Shown: positions 1 through 9,844 of the stretch, in pieces
Position numbering within the stretch: the stretch's first letter is position 1
Layout of the letters: the number at the start of each line of letters is the position of its first letter
Assembly (NCBI GenBank): GCA_963971285.1
Contig: OZ020249.1
Location: forward strand, 3,720,001 to 3,784,000
DNA length: 64,000 bases
Direction of reading: 5' to 3'
Source: Astropecten irregularis
Taxonomy: Eukaryota > Echinodermata > Asteroidea > Paxillosida > Astropectinidae
Notes under the pieces: model-generated
Told to the model about the DNA's origin: nothing
Seen by the model: only the letters and a program-made list of their open reading frames with translations
Database searches by the model: none
Made by a program: the position numbers and the translations under genes

Positions 1-26
1 TAATTGTTGTTATTATCTTACATCAG

Positions 27-365
27 ATTGCCGACAGCGGTATCAACCTGGATGCCATTCCTATCACCGAAGCCATCAACACCACCTCTACCACCAAGAC
101 CTACCGGGGAGACGGAGGTACCACCGTCAAGGAGACCCAGGTCACCAAGACCATCTCGCAGACAGTCCACGTGGCGCCTTACGGCCCGTCGTCCACCGGC
201 GGGCCCCAGAAGCGCCCCCACGAGGACAGCCAGCTCAAGAGACAGTTTGACGGGGAGCTGGGTAGCCTGGTGACTTGGATGGAGGACACGGAGCACAAAC
301 TCATGTCCTCGACGGAGCCGTCCCCAGAGGATCAGAATCTGGACGAACAGAGGAAATTCTACAGT
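27..365 (+). CDS. DMD: Dystrophin exon 1 of window: hinge-like segment plus start of a spectrin repeat
   Basis: Acceptor CAG at 24-26, donor GTAAGT at 366; 113 codons, phase 0 at the 3' end. Residues 1-60 are Thr/Ser-rich, with TVKETQVTKTISQT in the middle, and look like a proline/threonine hinge (compare vertebrate hinge 2). A spectrin helix A follows, with LGSLVTWMEDTEHKL. About 1135 residues separate this point from the repeat-15 equivalent. That is slightly less than in vertebrates and is consistent with this being the hinge-2 / repeat-4 boundary. The upstream exon lies outside the window. Confidence 0.85.
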
Positions 366-744
366 GTAAGTTCATCGATATTGACAGTTAGCAACTTCAT
401 ATTGTATCCTTTCGCAGATCGCAGGCCTATGGGATGTTGTGTACGAAATTTTGTTGCATACTCTCCGACAATGCATTTCTAATATAACTTCTCAGCCAAC
501 ATACTTCCGGCCAATCTGTGACAGGCTCCATATTAGATATAAAACAAGAACTCTTAATACGTCTGCTTTCCTTTGCTCTACCTGACGCCAGCTTCGTGCT
601 TCCTGCAAATTGTGATGCAAAGCGAATTTGGGTGACACAGTAATACACCCTATTTTTCTTTGTCACAATCTGAAAAGCAGGACATATTGGTTGTTGCATC
701 ACCAAATTTCATTTTGCTTCACAATTTGGCATGACGTATGAACT

Positions 745-1027
745 GGGGTGCGTTCTACTCCAGCTAACTACGCGCACGGCGCACAATGTGCGCCACCGTT
801 TTCAAACCGGAACACGCTGTTCGCCAAACACGCACACAATGTTCGCCTAACAAAGCTAACGGTGTAGAGGTGTTTGCTGAAGTTGGCTAACTACTTTGAA
901 TGAAAGATGGACGCAGTACGCAACACATGTTCGCGGTTTGTTGCGTGTGCGTTCCACTACAAAATCCAAGTGTAGCGCAAATGGCGCGAACATGTTCGCG
1001 TATGTTCCCGCAAGCGGAACGCACCCC
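745..1027. mobile_element. MITE, ends GGGGTGCGTTC
   Basis: The 11-bp end at 745-755 is inverted at 1017-1027 (GAACGCACCCC). The interior is rich in GTTCGC/GCGCAC words. No coding capacity. It lies in the 366-1265 intron, which otherwise holds nothing I recognise. Confidence 0.65.
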
Positions 1028-1265
1028 TGGACTTAAAATCACCCGTCATACTTCAGTTTAAATGATTTTTGATTGGTCGGATATTGGATACCTAATTATG
1101 AAAACAACCAATGCCCTGCATTCTTGATAATCTGCTTGACGACTTGCCTTCGTTTATTTAGAGTGAATTCTGAATCTTGTCATAACTCCTCCAATCTGTG
1201 ACAGTAAGATGTCCCCGTTAGATACTAATATTTGTCTGTGTGTGTTTTTTTTCTCCCGTATACAG

Positions 1266-1353
1266 ACTTTGGAGAGGGACATCCATGAAAGGAAAGCCAG
1301 GGTGAAGAATGTATCGGAGCTTGGTGACAAGCTGATCACTCAGACCCGTCTAG
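1266..1353 (+). CDS. DMD: Dystrophin exon 2: spectrin repeat helix B
   Basis: Acceptor TACAG ends at 1265 and donor GTAAAT starts at 1354. The exon has 29 codons plus one base, so it ends in phase 1; it is one side of the only non-phase-0 junction in the window. The translation (TLERDIHERKARV onward) is amphipathic and continues the repeat begun in exon 1. Its 88 bases are not a multiple of three, but with exon 3 the pair totals 330 bases. Confidence 0.85.
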
Positions 1354-1455
1354 GTAAATGCTGATCAGTCAGATCTGGCCGTGGAGACAATTTCCTAGAG
1401 ATGTTTGACAACTTATATTTGCACTGACTATAGCAGAAACAATTGCTTAATAAGC

Positions 1456-1829
1456 ATGTGGGGTGCTGTGGCCTCGTGGTCTGGCGTGTTAAACTCAAAG
1501 TCTTGTGGTCAATCTTCAGATTGTGGGTTCGAATCCAGCCATGGGTTAATTGTGCTTGCATTCTTTTGCAAGACGCTTTGTCACATATTGATCCTCTTCA
1601 CCCAGATATAAATGGGTACCTGTGAGGGTAGAGATGGCTTTGTGGTTTGATTATAGCCTCTGTGCACTGAATACGGCAGCCAGGGCTGTATACTCCCCAG
1701 GGAGTTGAGATGGTTTCAGGAATGTAAATTATGGCCTAATGACCAGGGATAATAATTAATTTGCACCATGAGCGTCATGCTTGGCGGATACCGCCGCATT
1801 ATAAGTGTCCATTATTATTATTATTATAA
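1456..1829 (+). mobile_element. tRNA-derived SINE
   Basis: The tRNA-like head has an A-box region (GTGGCCTCGTGGTCTGGCG) and a B box (GGTTCGAATCC at about 1528). A conserved body follows (CACCCAGATATAAATGGGTA), with an (ATT)n tail at 1810-1829. The layout is classic for SINEs of marine invertebrates. It fills much of the 1354-2181 intron. Confidence 0.85.
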
Positions 1830-2056
1830 AGGAAAAGAAACTATAATATTGGGCTGGTATCTCCATTGAGCCTGGGCAGGGCCGAGAAGGCACCCTGGCT
1901 CTTTGGGCTTCTATAATCCCCGGCCCCAAACGATAGAGAGTCTACGTTAAATCATATTTCAAAAAGTATCAGTAAATTTAGGAGCTTGCTCATTCAACCA
2001 TGGATTTGAATCGCCACGCCAGCAGTTTGGAACACTGCAATCTTAGGGCTGGTTAA

Positions 2057-2130
2057 CTCTTCTAGTAGAGCACTTGTATAAAGAACCGGGAGGTCACAGG
2101 TGTAAGTCCCATTTAATTTAGCTTTCTGTG
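2057..2130 (+). mobile_element. Degenerate tRNA-like SINE head
   Basis: TAGGGCTGGTTAACTC, then AGTAGAGCACTTG and a decayed B box resemble the tRNA-like sequence at 8145-8219. Several mutations in the B box make it a relic. Confidence 0.5.
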
Positions 2131-2181
2131 TTCTTACCCAAAAGTAAATTTTAGTTGATGATTTTGTTTCTGTCTTACCAG

Positions 2182-2423
2182 AGGGAACCTCAACTGAACC
2201 CATCCGACACTCCCTGGAGAACCTGCAGGAACGCTGGCAGGACATGCGCGTCATGGTAGACGGCAGGAAGGCTAATCTGGACCAATCCTCCCTCAGGAAG
2301 CAGTTCACCGACGAGCTGAAGCGCGTCCAGGAGGTGGTGGCGTCCGTTCAGTCGTGGCTTGACGAGCAAGCGGTGGTGGCTGACACCGTGCAGGGGATAC
2401 AGGCTCAGATTGACCAGTGCAGG
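2182..2423 (+). CDS. DMD: Dystrophin exon 3: end of one spectrin repeat and start of the next
   Basis: Acceptor CCAG ends at 2181. Two bases complete a Glu codon with the last base of exon 2. The translation has the conserved helix-C tryptophan (LQERWQDM) and the helix-A tryptophan of the next repeat (VVASVQSWLDEQ). Donor GTAAGT at 2424, phase 0. The W-to-W spacing is typical of roughly 106-110-residue spectrin repeats. Confidence 0.88.
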
Positions 2424-2695
2424 GTAAGTAGAAACATAGGCCAGGCACAGATGACAGCAACCTTTTAGCAAAGAATCACTGGCATTCCCAACCAATCCTA
2501 ATTCTTCCCCCAAGCAAGTGAACTTGTGGTTTTTTCTCCACATTTCAGAATCCAACACTACCTTTTCAAAGAAATCTCCAAGCGTTATTTTCTGCTAGAT
2601 GTTATCAACACACTTAGGCTATAAAATTGATACATGCTTGGTGAGAAGCTAATCTAGAAGCTTGTTTTCTCGCTCGGCATCTATAGCCCTTTTCA

Positions 2696-3151
2696 CACAA
2701 CGCCAAAAAAACTCTCAACCATTTTAAAACAACCATCTCAAACGGTTTTACGCTGGCCGTTTTTGCGTCCTTTCACACAACACAGTGTAATATTTCGCAA
2801 GCCTCCCTTGAGACGGAACGCGGGTAATCAATAAACTATGCATTTTGGTAATGTAAAACGCTGCTAGTACCATCAAGACGCTGAGGTTGCGCGTGAAGCG
2901 CGCGGGAGTGCACGAGGTCTGCAAAGGCCATGTAACACATAGAAAACACACGCATGCGCATTGCAAAGCACTTCGTAAGGGACCCTTGAGAAATTTTGTC
3001 GTAGGTCTGGACCTCGGTCAAAATCTTTCAAGGACGTCAGTCACTCTCAAGCATTGGTGTCCTTTCACACAATGGCACTTTTGTAAGATTTTGCAACCAT
3101 GAGAGAATTTCTCAATGGTTGAGAGTTGTTTTGGCGTCGTGTGAAAAGGCC
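2696..3151. mobile_element. MITE with about 36-bp terminal inverted repeats (CCTTTTCACAC ends)
   Basis: The left end at 2696-2733 (CCCTTTTCACACAACGCC, then ACTCTCAACCATT) is repeated inverted at 3113-3151. A second internal copy of the 'TTTCACACAA' word occurs near 2770 and 3065. No open frame of note. It occupies the 2424-3420 intron; the rest of that intron shows nothing. Confidence 0.75.
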
Positions 3152-3420
3152 TTTATTGACACTCTTTACTTGGTGAATGGCTCCCTCTGCTACTATAACT
3201 GTCCAGAAGAGATTGTGCTCATGGAACATACTTTATAGTCTATGCAATGGGCCCTAGATATGGCAGCCCTCATCAAGGTCTACCCAGATTCATATAAAGT
3301 GGTGTGGCTTTTCATTTCCTCTATATTGGTTGCTGTGAAAGATAGCTGTAGCCGTAGCCATAGCCAAAATGAGACGGCCTTATGTAATCCCTGGAACTTT
3401 GTGCATGTGTGTTTGTTTAG

Positions 3421-3747
3421 GCCAAGCAGAAGGAGATGACAATCAACAGTCATCGCATCGAGCGTGTCACCACCACTGCCAAGGACCTGACTGGCGATGC
3501 CACCATCTCCCGCTCGGCCCAGCGAGACATCAAAGCCTTCAAGCACTCCTGGGATGCGGTGGCCACGGCGATCAAAGACAAGGAGAAGCTGCTGGTCCGA
3601 GCCCTGGACAACGTCCCTCCACAGCGGTACATCGAGGCCATGAGGGCACTGACCCAGTGGTTGCAGAGTGTTGAGGCGGTGCTCAGGTCTGAGGAGTTCT
3701 TTGTGACAGAAGTGGATGAACTGGAAGACCAACTTCAGAAGTACAAG
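3421..3747 (+). CDS. DMD: Dystrophin exon 4: spectrin repeat
   Basis: The acceptor follows TTTGTTTAG at 3420 and donor GTATTT is at 3748; 109 codons, about one repeat length. Helix C carries FKHSWDAV and the next helix A carries LTQWLQSVEAVLRSEEF. An antisense open frame over the same bases is a composition shadow. Confidence 0.9.
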
Positions 3748-3841
3748 GTATTTCATCTCTTGTCAGGATTCTACTGTTCATCAGCCTGATCTACCCCCAA
3801 CTATCCCCTAGTTACTTAGGCCTTGTACTCCTGATGGGGCA

Positions 3842-4058
3842 TAGGCCATCAACAACTCCACGCCATCGTCCCTCTGTCCTGTGTAATCCTCTCTAGCTCC
3901 CTCCAGATGTGACCGGTCTGTTTGGCATCAGCCTCCAGGACCCTTCTCCATGTGTTCTTTGGTCTTCCGCGCTTCCTCTTTCCCTGGGGGTTCCAGTGCA
4001 GTGTGTGGCCGATCCAACCCCATCTCTTCCTGATCTCTTCCTCCACTGGCATCATGAT
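3842..4058 (-). pseudogene. 3' fragment of a non-LTR retrotransposon (reverse transcriptase C-terminal tail)
   Basis: On the minus strand a 68-residue frame reads [11 protein letters not shown], then [19 protein letters not shown] and [11 protein letters not shown]. This is the characteristic tail after the RT domain of many LINE ORF2 proteins (W-GHVLR, GRP-TWRR, A-DR-W). It is truncated 5' and sits antisense in the intron between exons 4 and 5. Confidence 0.75.
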
Positions 4059-4192
4059 TTGTTCTTTTCCAGACGTCTATATTGCTAGTTGGAGAGTACT
4101 GATTCTTATCACTTTGCACCAAGCTTCTGATTTCAACTTGCTTAAATGTCAGCTGTTTTTTTACCTGCCATTTCCATCCTTGTTTATGTCAG

Positions 4193-4408
4193 GAACTTCA
4201 AACTACCATCCAGCAGCAGCAGCAGAACTACGACTTTGTCAACAAGACCGGCAAGGACCTCGTGTCTGGTGCCCCGTCTCCCGCACAGGCCGAGACACTG
4301 CAGCGGGACCTGAACCAGATGAACAAGAGCTGGGACGAAGTGACCTTTCTGGTGGAGGAGCGGCAAGGTCAACTGGAGAGGGCGCTCAGCGAGCTCAAAC
4401 TGTGGCAG
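4193..4408 (+). CDS. DMD: Dystrophin exon 5: spectrin repeat helices B-C
   Basis: Acceptor GTCAG ends at 4192 and donor GTAAAA is at 4409; 72 codons. A run of five glutamines (IQQQQQNY) opens the exon, and NKSWDEVTFLVEER is the conserved helix-C core. Spliced in phase with exons 4 and 6. Confidence 0.88.
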
Positions 4409-4985
4409 GTAAAAGAAAACTGGAGTTGAACCCTGGACCTCTCAGCTGGAGGTTGTTGGCAGACTCCAACCTCTACAAGATTTGATCTTGTACTGGGCCA
4501 GCCCAAAAATTGCGGAATATCACATTGATGTACTATGTTTTTGTAGTTTGAAACACCCGAATAGATTTTTTTGTTGACTGACTTTGTATAAACTTCACTT
4601 CATGAAAAGTGTACCGATTAAAATTTTTCTGTCTTGAATGCCCAAACTGTTAATATTAAGCCTGGTTCATTCTTGTGAATTGTGCCACAGATCAAACGTT
4701 GGTGATGCAAAGGTCAATGTGCAAGGGTTTTCACTTTCGTATAAAAATTATTTCCCTTCCCAAGTTCGTATGCAGTATTAACAAGGATGTGAAACTTCAG
4801 ATTTAAATCTGAATTCCTATTTTTTGTTCAGATTTCAACTCAGAATTTCAGCTTTTTTGTACACCTGGGGCCTATTTCACTAACGCTTTATGATCATCGC
4901 TAAAGCCCAAATCCATCGCGAAACTGAAAATTCCTATTAGCAACGTAGCGACCGATTTTCTGTTTAGCGATGAATTTGAGCTTAA

Positions 4986-5860
4986 CCCTTTCAGCCCCAA
5001 TGGCGACTAAAGTCGCCCATGCGTTGCACTGCGCTTGAGCCCCAATGGCGACTTTTGTCGCCCATACGTTGCACACCGCTTGAGCCCCAATGGCGACTTT
5101 AGTCGACGAGCGACTTGCGCAAGTTTAGTTAGCTCTAGAAGCTTCGCTTGACGCCCTCTGGTGTTGAGTTTTATACAGGTAGAAAGCTCAATGACGCGTC
5201 TTTCCAATGGTACACAATACAGATAGGGACACCATTACGAATTTTCGAGAAAATTGACCTACAAAGTTACAATGCCAACGAAGTTTTCAAGCTGGAATTT
5301 GCTCGCCTCTTGAGCATCATGACTTATCGCGAGGTCGTAATTCTTGCTGAGCTTTTTCCTGATAGTGATTCAGACATGGAATCAACTAGTTCAGAAGATC
5401 CCAGTGATATCAGCAGTGATTCTTATGATGATTTTTACGCTACGAACTCAGCTGGTTCAAGTGCCACAACACCGTACCGGGAGCGGGCCAATCCAACACC
5501 GCGGCACCTGGCCGAGTGCGACTGGAGCCCGCGGTGTCGTGGCGGTGGCCGTGGTGGTGGCCGCGGTGGACTTCGCGGTGCTCAGACACGCAATTTGTGG
5601 TATTGTGCAAATAATAAAATAAGTACATAGTAATTTTTACATGGTTGGAAAGATCATTTCAGTGGCTTCAAGGTTTGTGCATACAGTTTTTTCCCATGAT
5701 AATTCCTTCATACTGAAAATCGAGTTTGAAAATAACATTTATTCTGAGCTGCATTTTTTGTGTGTGTGCAAAAAAAAACGTGGGACAGGGCAGTGTACTG
5801 TGCACAAACAATGTGGGCACCACAGGACGCATGGTAATAAACAATGTGGGGCTGAAAGGG
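4986..5860. mobile_element. Non-autonomous piggyBac-like transposon with TTAA duplications
   Basis: Perfect 14-bp terminal inverted repeats CCCTTTCAGCCCCA (4986-4999) and TGGGGCTGAAAGGG (5847-5860) are flanked by TTAA at 4982-4985 and 5861-5864, the piggyBac signature. About 47-bp subterminal direct repeats (CCCCAATGGCGACT, each with a GGCGAC/GTCGCC palindrome) occur three times at 4995-5105. Total 875 bp, too short for a full transposase. Confidence 0.85.
5148..5630 (+). pseudogene. Transposase N-terminus remnant inside the piggyBac-like element
   Basis: A 160-codon open stretch has no upstream ATG in frame before 5319. It carries an acidic Ser/Asp run (DSDSDMESTSSEDPSD) like piggyBac transposase amino ends, then a Gly/Arg-rich end. 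No DDE catalytic core is present. Probably an internally deleted transposase; not a functional protein. Confidence 0.45.
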
Positions 5861-6093
5861 TTAAGCGATGATCGTAATGCTTTAGTGAATATCAGCCCCA
5901 GCTCTGTATAAAAGGATAGGAACTTTTAAATTTCAGCTTTTTTCCTTGGTGTTTTTCAGAATTTTTGTTGTTTGGCCACTCACATCCCTGTATTAACTGG
6001 GCTTTAGACTGATTTGTAATGGATTTTATGAAAGATTTCCTTTGTAATGAAAATGAAAACTTTGACGGCTGTACGATGTTGTTGTTCCTTCAG

Positions 6094-6207
6094 GACGAAG
6101 TAAATGGCTTGAAGAGTTGGATGTCTGAGGTTGACACGTTCCTGTCAGCGGAGGAGATCGCCATGGGAGACCTAGACGTCCTTCAAGCCCAGCTAGAACA
6201 GGGACAG
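6094..6207 (+). CDS. DMD: Dystrophin exon 6: short exon, spectrin helix A
   Basis: Acceptor TTCAG ends at 6093 and donor GTGAGT is at 6208; 38 codons. VNGLKSWMSEVDTFLS is a typical helix-A tryptophan motif. The exon follows directly from the end of exon 5 (LKLWQ). Confidence 0.88.
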
Positions 6208-6257
6208 GTGAGTTACCATGAAAACACACACACATTCACTACCTCATTTCAAGAAAG

Positions 6258-6410
6258 ATTTGAGGCTTTGCATGGTGACAATTGGTATGTGGATCGGTTT
6301 GCGGAAACACCATGAAAGAATCGTTCGTACTTTCGCACTTCTTATTTCGTCGTACTTCTCGTAAGGTCTCAACGTTTCGACGAGCCTGCTCAAGTCATCA
6401 TCAGGAAACC
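6258..6410. mobile_element. Copy of a fold-back repeat family (GTGGATCGGTTTGCGGAAAC)
   Basis: The sequence from TTTGAGGCTTTGCATGG to CATCATCAGGAAAC recurs at 31289-31408, 57091-57340 and 58850-58980. This copy lies between exons 6 and 7 and ends about 60 bp before the exon 7 acceptor. Confidence 0.7.
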
Positions 6411-6472
6411 ACCTCACTTTATTTCATTCATGATTTTTTTAACTCTTTGCATTCCTTTGGCTCCCTGTGAAG

Positions 6473-6646
6473 GCACTGACCGATGACATCCAGACCCTAC
6501 AGCAGAACATGGACAACATCAACGTGACTGGACGCAAGCTGGCCAAAGAGGGCGACCCACCATTTGTGGCCCGCATCTCCTCCGAGCTGGGGGAGCTCCA
6601 GACCAAATGGACCAAGGTCACCAAGCTGGCCAGAGAACAACGACAG
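6473..6646 (+). CDS. DMD: Dystrophin exon 7: spectrin helices B-C
   Basis: Acceptor TGAAG ends at 6472; 58 codons. LGELQTKWTKVTKL is the helix-C tryptophan core. The donor is GTCAAG at 6647, with C at +3, the weakest donor in the set, but the reading frame and the next exon support it. Confidence 0.82.
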
Positions 6647-6705
6647 GTCAAGAGAATTTTGTTGTTATTCAAACATTTGTCCTGTTTAGAAAGGCAGAAA
6701 GTGGT

Positions 6706-7192
6706 ACAGTTGAACGCCGCTATAACGAACATGGTGGGATGCACAGATATTGTCCATTATAGTGGTCGTTTGTTATAGTGATTTAAAGAACCATATTCTT
6801 TATATATTGTACACAAACATTAGTAGCCAGGAATGATGTTCGGTATAGCCAAATGTTCGGTATAGCTGTGTTCCTTATAGACCTTTCTTTTGTTTATAAA
6901 CACTGGTTGGCAAGATATGGGCGGCCAAATGTTGCAAATCATTTCGTCTTCTTGACAGATGGCGTAAACAACTTCAACGTTTTTGTAAACTTTCCATATC
7001 TGTACAAAATACATACGAGCATTGCTTGTGCTGTTTCCATTACATTCAGCAATATCTGCAATTTGCAAACAAATTGAGTAAAATATGTGGTTATTTTTTA
7101 TGCCTGGCTCGCCTTAGTTTCCGCCATGCTGGTTGGCAAAAACTCGGTCTGTGACGTTGCAAAAGAAAGGTCTATAGCGACGTTTCACTGTA
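6706..7192. mobile_element. MITE (AACGCCGCTATAACGAAC end) carrying a second 299-bp MITE
   Basis: The outer element begins ACAGTTGAACGCCGCTATAA and ends near CGACGTTTCACTGT. A relative at 49189-49380 has the same start and a similar end. The inner element at 6877-7175 has 16-bp perfect inverted ends ATAGACCTTTCTTTTG and CAAAAGAAAGGTCTAT. No coding. Confidence 0.65.
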
Positions 7193-7529
7193 TGAAAATG
7201 AGCCAAAGGGAGATCATTTGGGAGACATTTTAGTGTCCCCTCATCGCGGATCCCAAAAGGAGATCATTTTGTTCCTTGTGATGCAGAACGTTCGTCTAGA
7301 TCACTTGGAGAAGGGATGTGGGGGAAAAGGAGGGATTCAATTAAGGACATTTTGTGCTCTAGTCCTACGATCACCTGAATACTCAGTCTTATGTTATAAA
7401 TATGAAAGTTACCTCTGGGAACAAAGGTCACTGCTGATACTTACCTAGTTCTTGAAGCTCATTTCCTGAATCTGTTCGGTGATGTCACCTTCTCTATCAA
7501 ACCCATTCCCTTGCATTTCACTGGCATTG

Positions 7530-7830
7530 TTTGATGTCAATGACAGTGTCATGGTCACTGCCATTTTCATTGCCAGTGTCATGGTTGCTGTCATTGTCAG
7601 TTTTGTCAATGCCATTGTCAGCATTGTCACTGCCATTGTCAGCGTCACTGCCATTGTCAGCGTCACTGCCATTGTCAGGGTCATCGCTGCTATCATTCTC
7701 ACTGTTGTAGTACCATTGTCAGTGTCATTGTCACTGCCACATTAAGTGCAATTGTCATTACCATTGTCAATTTCAATAGCTCTTTTCAAAGCCATTATCA
7801 CTGCATGTGACAATTGTCATTGTTATTTTC
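7530..7830. repeat. Imperfect minisatellite of CATTGTCA/CACTGCCA words
   Basis: About 300 bp of near-tandem TGTCACTGCCATTGTCAG-type units lie immediately upstream of the exon 8 acceptor. Open frames on both strands across it are compositional artefacts. Confidence 0.75.
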
Positions 7831-7844
7831 TCTTCTCATTGTAG

Positions 7845-7997
7845 AGTCTGGAGGCAGCTCATGGTCTGTGCAAGAAACTGAAAGATGAGGTGCAATCCCT
7901 CAACGACTGGCTGGACACGACGGAGACCGATTACATCAGCAAGGATGCATCTATTCAAGACCCTGCTGATATACAGAGTAAACTCAAGAAAGTCAAG
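7845..7997 (+). CDS. DMD: Dystrophin exon 8: spectrin helix A and start of helix B
   Basis: Acceptor TTGTAG ends at 7844 and donor GTGAGA is at 7998; 51 codons. VQSLNDWLDTTETDY is the helix-A motif, and ADIQSKLKKVK leads into helix B. Confidence 0.88.
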
Positions 7998-8144
7998 GTG
8001 AGATGGACGCAAAAGAACAGGTTGCAGCATTGCTGCGTGTATCGATGAAATGATCCTTGGGGTATGGCGGTGTGTGCGTGGTTTCATGGCTTCTGATTGC
8101 CAAACGAACAAAGATAATTGACTATTTGGGACCCCACCAACGTA

Positions 8145-8219
8145 GGGCTGGATAGCTCAGTTGGTAGAGCGCCTGTACGGTATTCAGGAGGTCACCGGTT
8201 CGAATCTCGCTCCAGTAAA
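8145..8219 (+). mobile_element. tRNA-like sequence, SINE head
   Basis: TAGCTCAGTTGGTAGAGCG (A box, D-arm) and GGTTCGAATCTCGC (B box) give a tRNA-like fold, but the anticodon loop lacks a normal T33/purine-37 layout. Related copies lie at 2057-2130 and, inverted, 37308-37375. I read it as a SINE-family head and not a working tRNA gene. Confidence 0.65.
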
Positions 8220-8444
8220 TTTTTCTTTGTTCACTTTTCAATCAACAAAAAACAGTGTCAGACTTATTCCTGTTATTAATCAAATACATGAAGTAACTTT
8301 TCAAACAAAGCAAGGTTTTGAAAAAACTTGGTTTGAATCGCAAAATTTGGTTTGCCCAAAAGCTCATTGTAGTTGGTTTGATGTTACGTCAACTCTTTGT
8401 AACTGAAAATGGTGGAAAATTTAAACCTTTTTTTCATCAGTTCT

Positions 8445-8593
8445 GGGCTGGATTTCACCAAACATTAAGATTAATCTTAAGATGAGGTGTTTAGTATCAC
8501 CATAGTGATTTGTATTGGGACATCACACGTTGCTCATCAATTAAAACAAATTCACACTTAATATCAATCTTAGTGCTTTGTGAAATCAGCCCC
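8445..8593. mobile_element. Short MITE, ends GGGCTGATTTCAC
   Basis: The left end GGGCTGGATTTCACCAAACA at 8445 pairs with the right end TGTGAAATCAGCCCC at 8593. The second terminal block TTAAGATTAATC/AATATCAATCTTAG is also inverted. In the intron before exon 9. Confidence 0.6.
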
Positions 8594-8828
8594 TTGGTGT
8601 CTGAGAGTATACTTTACATGATTTAGTCACCCCTTGTACAAAACAAAGATTAAGTTTGACAAACTTGTCTCCAAAGCTTTAGCTTTGATTGAAGTTGCAA
8701 ACTCAAACTCAAGTGGTCGCCACAATTGCAGCGCCCTTTATTTTAAAGTTGCCGTTGTGATCCAAAAATATGCTTGAATTATCTCAGTTACGTTTTAAAT
8801 GTTGCGGTTTTTGTCTCTTTCTTGACAG

Positions 8829-9143
8829 AAATCCCAGGAGGATGCCAAAGAGAAGGAAGCCACAATGGCCTTGGCCACCAAGTCCCACGCAGCGCTGGTG
8901 GCCAAGGCCAGCCCCGACACCACAGCGAACCTCTCGTCAGAGTACCAAGCCCTGCACGCCCGCTGGGCAGCCCGCCAGGAGAAGCTGGCCGGCGCCGTCA
9001 AGGCGCTGACCGAGGCTGCCGACAACTGGCGTCAGCTGAAGTTACTGCTGGAGGAGGAGAACATGTGGATGGAAGGCTTCGAGAAGAAGCTGAAGAACCC
9101 ATCGCTGAGCCTGGACGCCGAGGAGATATCGGAGGAAATTGAC
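8829..9143 (+). CDS. DMD: Dystrophin exon 9: spectrin helices B-C and next helix A
   Basis: Acceptor TTGACAG ends at 8828 and donor GTGAGT is at 9144; 105 codons, about one full repeat. YQALHARWAARQEKL is helix C and ENMWMEGFEKKL is the next helix A. GC content is much higher than in the flanking introns. Confidence 0.9.
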
Positions 9144-9679
9144 GTGAGTTTCACACAGGACACCATAATTTCATCCTTTAATCCGGTTTTGGGGCAAGCT
9201 TACTTTTTTGTCGAGCATCCAGCTAGGCAGCTGCATTACTCACAAGCCCCTTCTCAAATGCCATTTTTACAACACTTTACAAATAATAATAACTGTCATA
9301 AAATTTCATAGATTAAGTTGCAAACTTTGAGTAGCCCGGCCACGCTTCCAGAAATCAATGTGGCAAGTCGAGAGTGAATGCCCTTGACTTGTGTTTGTAC
9401 CCTGGACTTGTATCAAAATGTCTTTGGCGACTATTTCAGACATGTAGGCAGCATTGCCAGGGCAACAGTTGCTATGGATACTGTGGAGTACTTTGAAATT
9501 TCCCGGAGTCTAAATCCCGGAGAAGTCAAAAGACTTTCACCGGGAAATGTGTGGCAGCAGCTATCTAAACCAGCTAGAGGTTTGAATAACCCCTGGAATA
9601 AGAGTTTGGCAGGCATCTTCACTGGGTGGGTATGAGCTTAATTTTGACCCTGTCTTCTCTGATATCTTTCTCCGTGCAG
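9144..9679. other. Intron between exons 9 and 10, nothing recognised
   Basis: AT-rich intronic sequence without a recognisable repeat end, gene or RNA. An open frame at 9378-9635 shows no domain. Confidence 0.6.
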
Positions 9680-9832
9680 GCCTTGGAGTTGGCCGTTCAG
9701 AAACACGCTGTGGACAACTCCAAGAAAATCAACGATCTGAGCCAGAGCCTGATCGCTAATGATGTCATGGTGTCCGCTGTCGAGCGTGAGAGCAAAATGT
9801 ACAACCAGAGAGCCAGCAAAGTCATCACTCAG
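9680..9832 (+). CDS. DMD: Dystrophin exon 10: spectrin helix B and part of C
   Basis: Acceptor GTGCAG ends at 9679 and donor GTAAGA is at 9833; 51 codons (ALELAVQKHAVDN onward). The expected helix-C tryptophan is replaced by Met-Tyr (ESKMYNQRASKV), so this repeat is divergent. Confidence 0.85.
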
Positions 9833-9844
9833 GTAAGAGCAGGG

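Larger units (their letters stand above)
4867..5899. mobile_element. MITE (ends GGGGCCTATTTCACTAA) interrupted by a piggyBac-like element
   Basis: The left end GGGGCCTATTTCACTAACGC is matched by the inverted right end TTAGTGAATATCAGCCCC. The inner half-sites CGCTAAAGCC and GAGCTTAA flank the inner element. A related fragment lies at 9845-9982. Confidence 0.65.
4785..5990. mobile_element. Host dispersed repeat interrupted by nested transposons
   Basis: The left part (about 4785-4866, AAACTTCAGATTTAAATCTG to GTACACCTG) and the right part (about 5900-5990, GCTCTGTATAAAAGG onward) together match an uninterrupted copy at 27020-27200. The intact copy is a paralogous empty site for the insertion at 4867-5899. 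Confidence 0.7.

Noticed and set aside
6361-6410. Hammerhead-ribozyme-like core (CTGATGA, stem, GAAAC) on the minus strand, also near 57230
   Set aside because: An extra base sits between CTGATGA and stem II, one copy has changed GAAA, and no cleavage triplet with matching stems I and III could be placed. Probably chance in a fold-back repeat, though a structure search would settle it.
8145-8219. Functional tRNA gene
   Set aside because: A and B boxes are present, but the anticodon arm is abnormal and related decayed copies occur in the window; treated as a SINE head.
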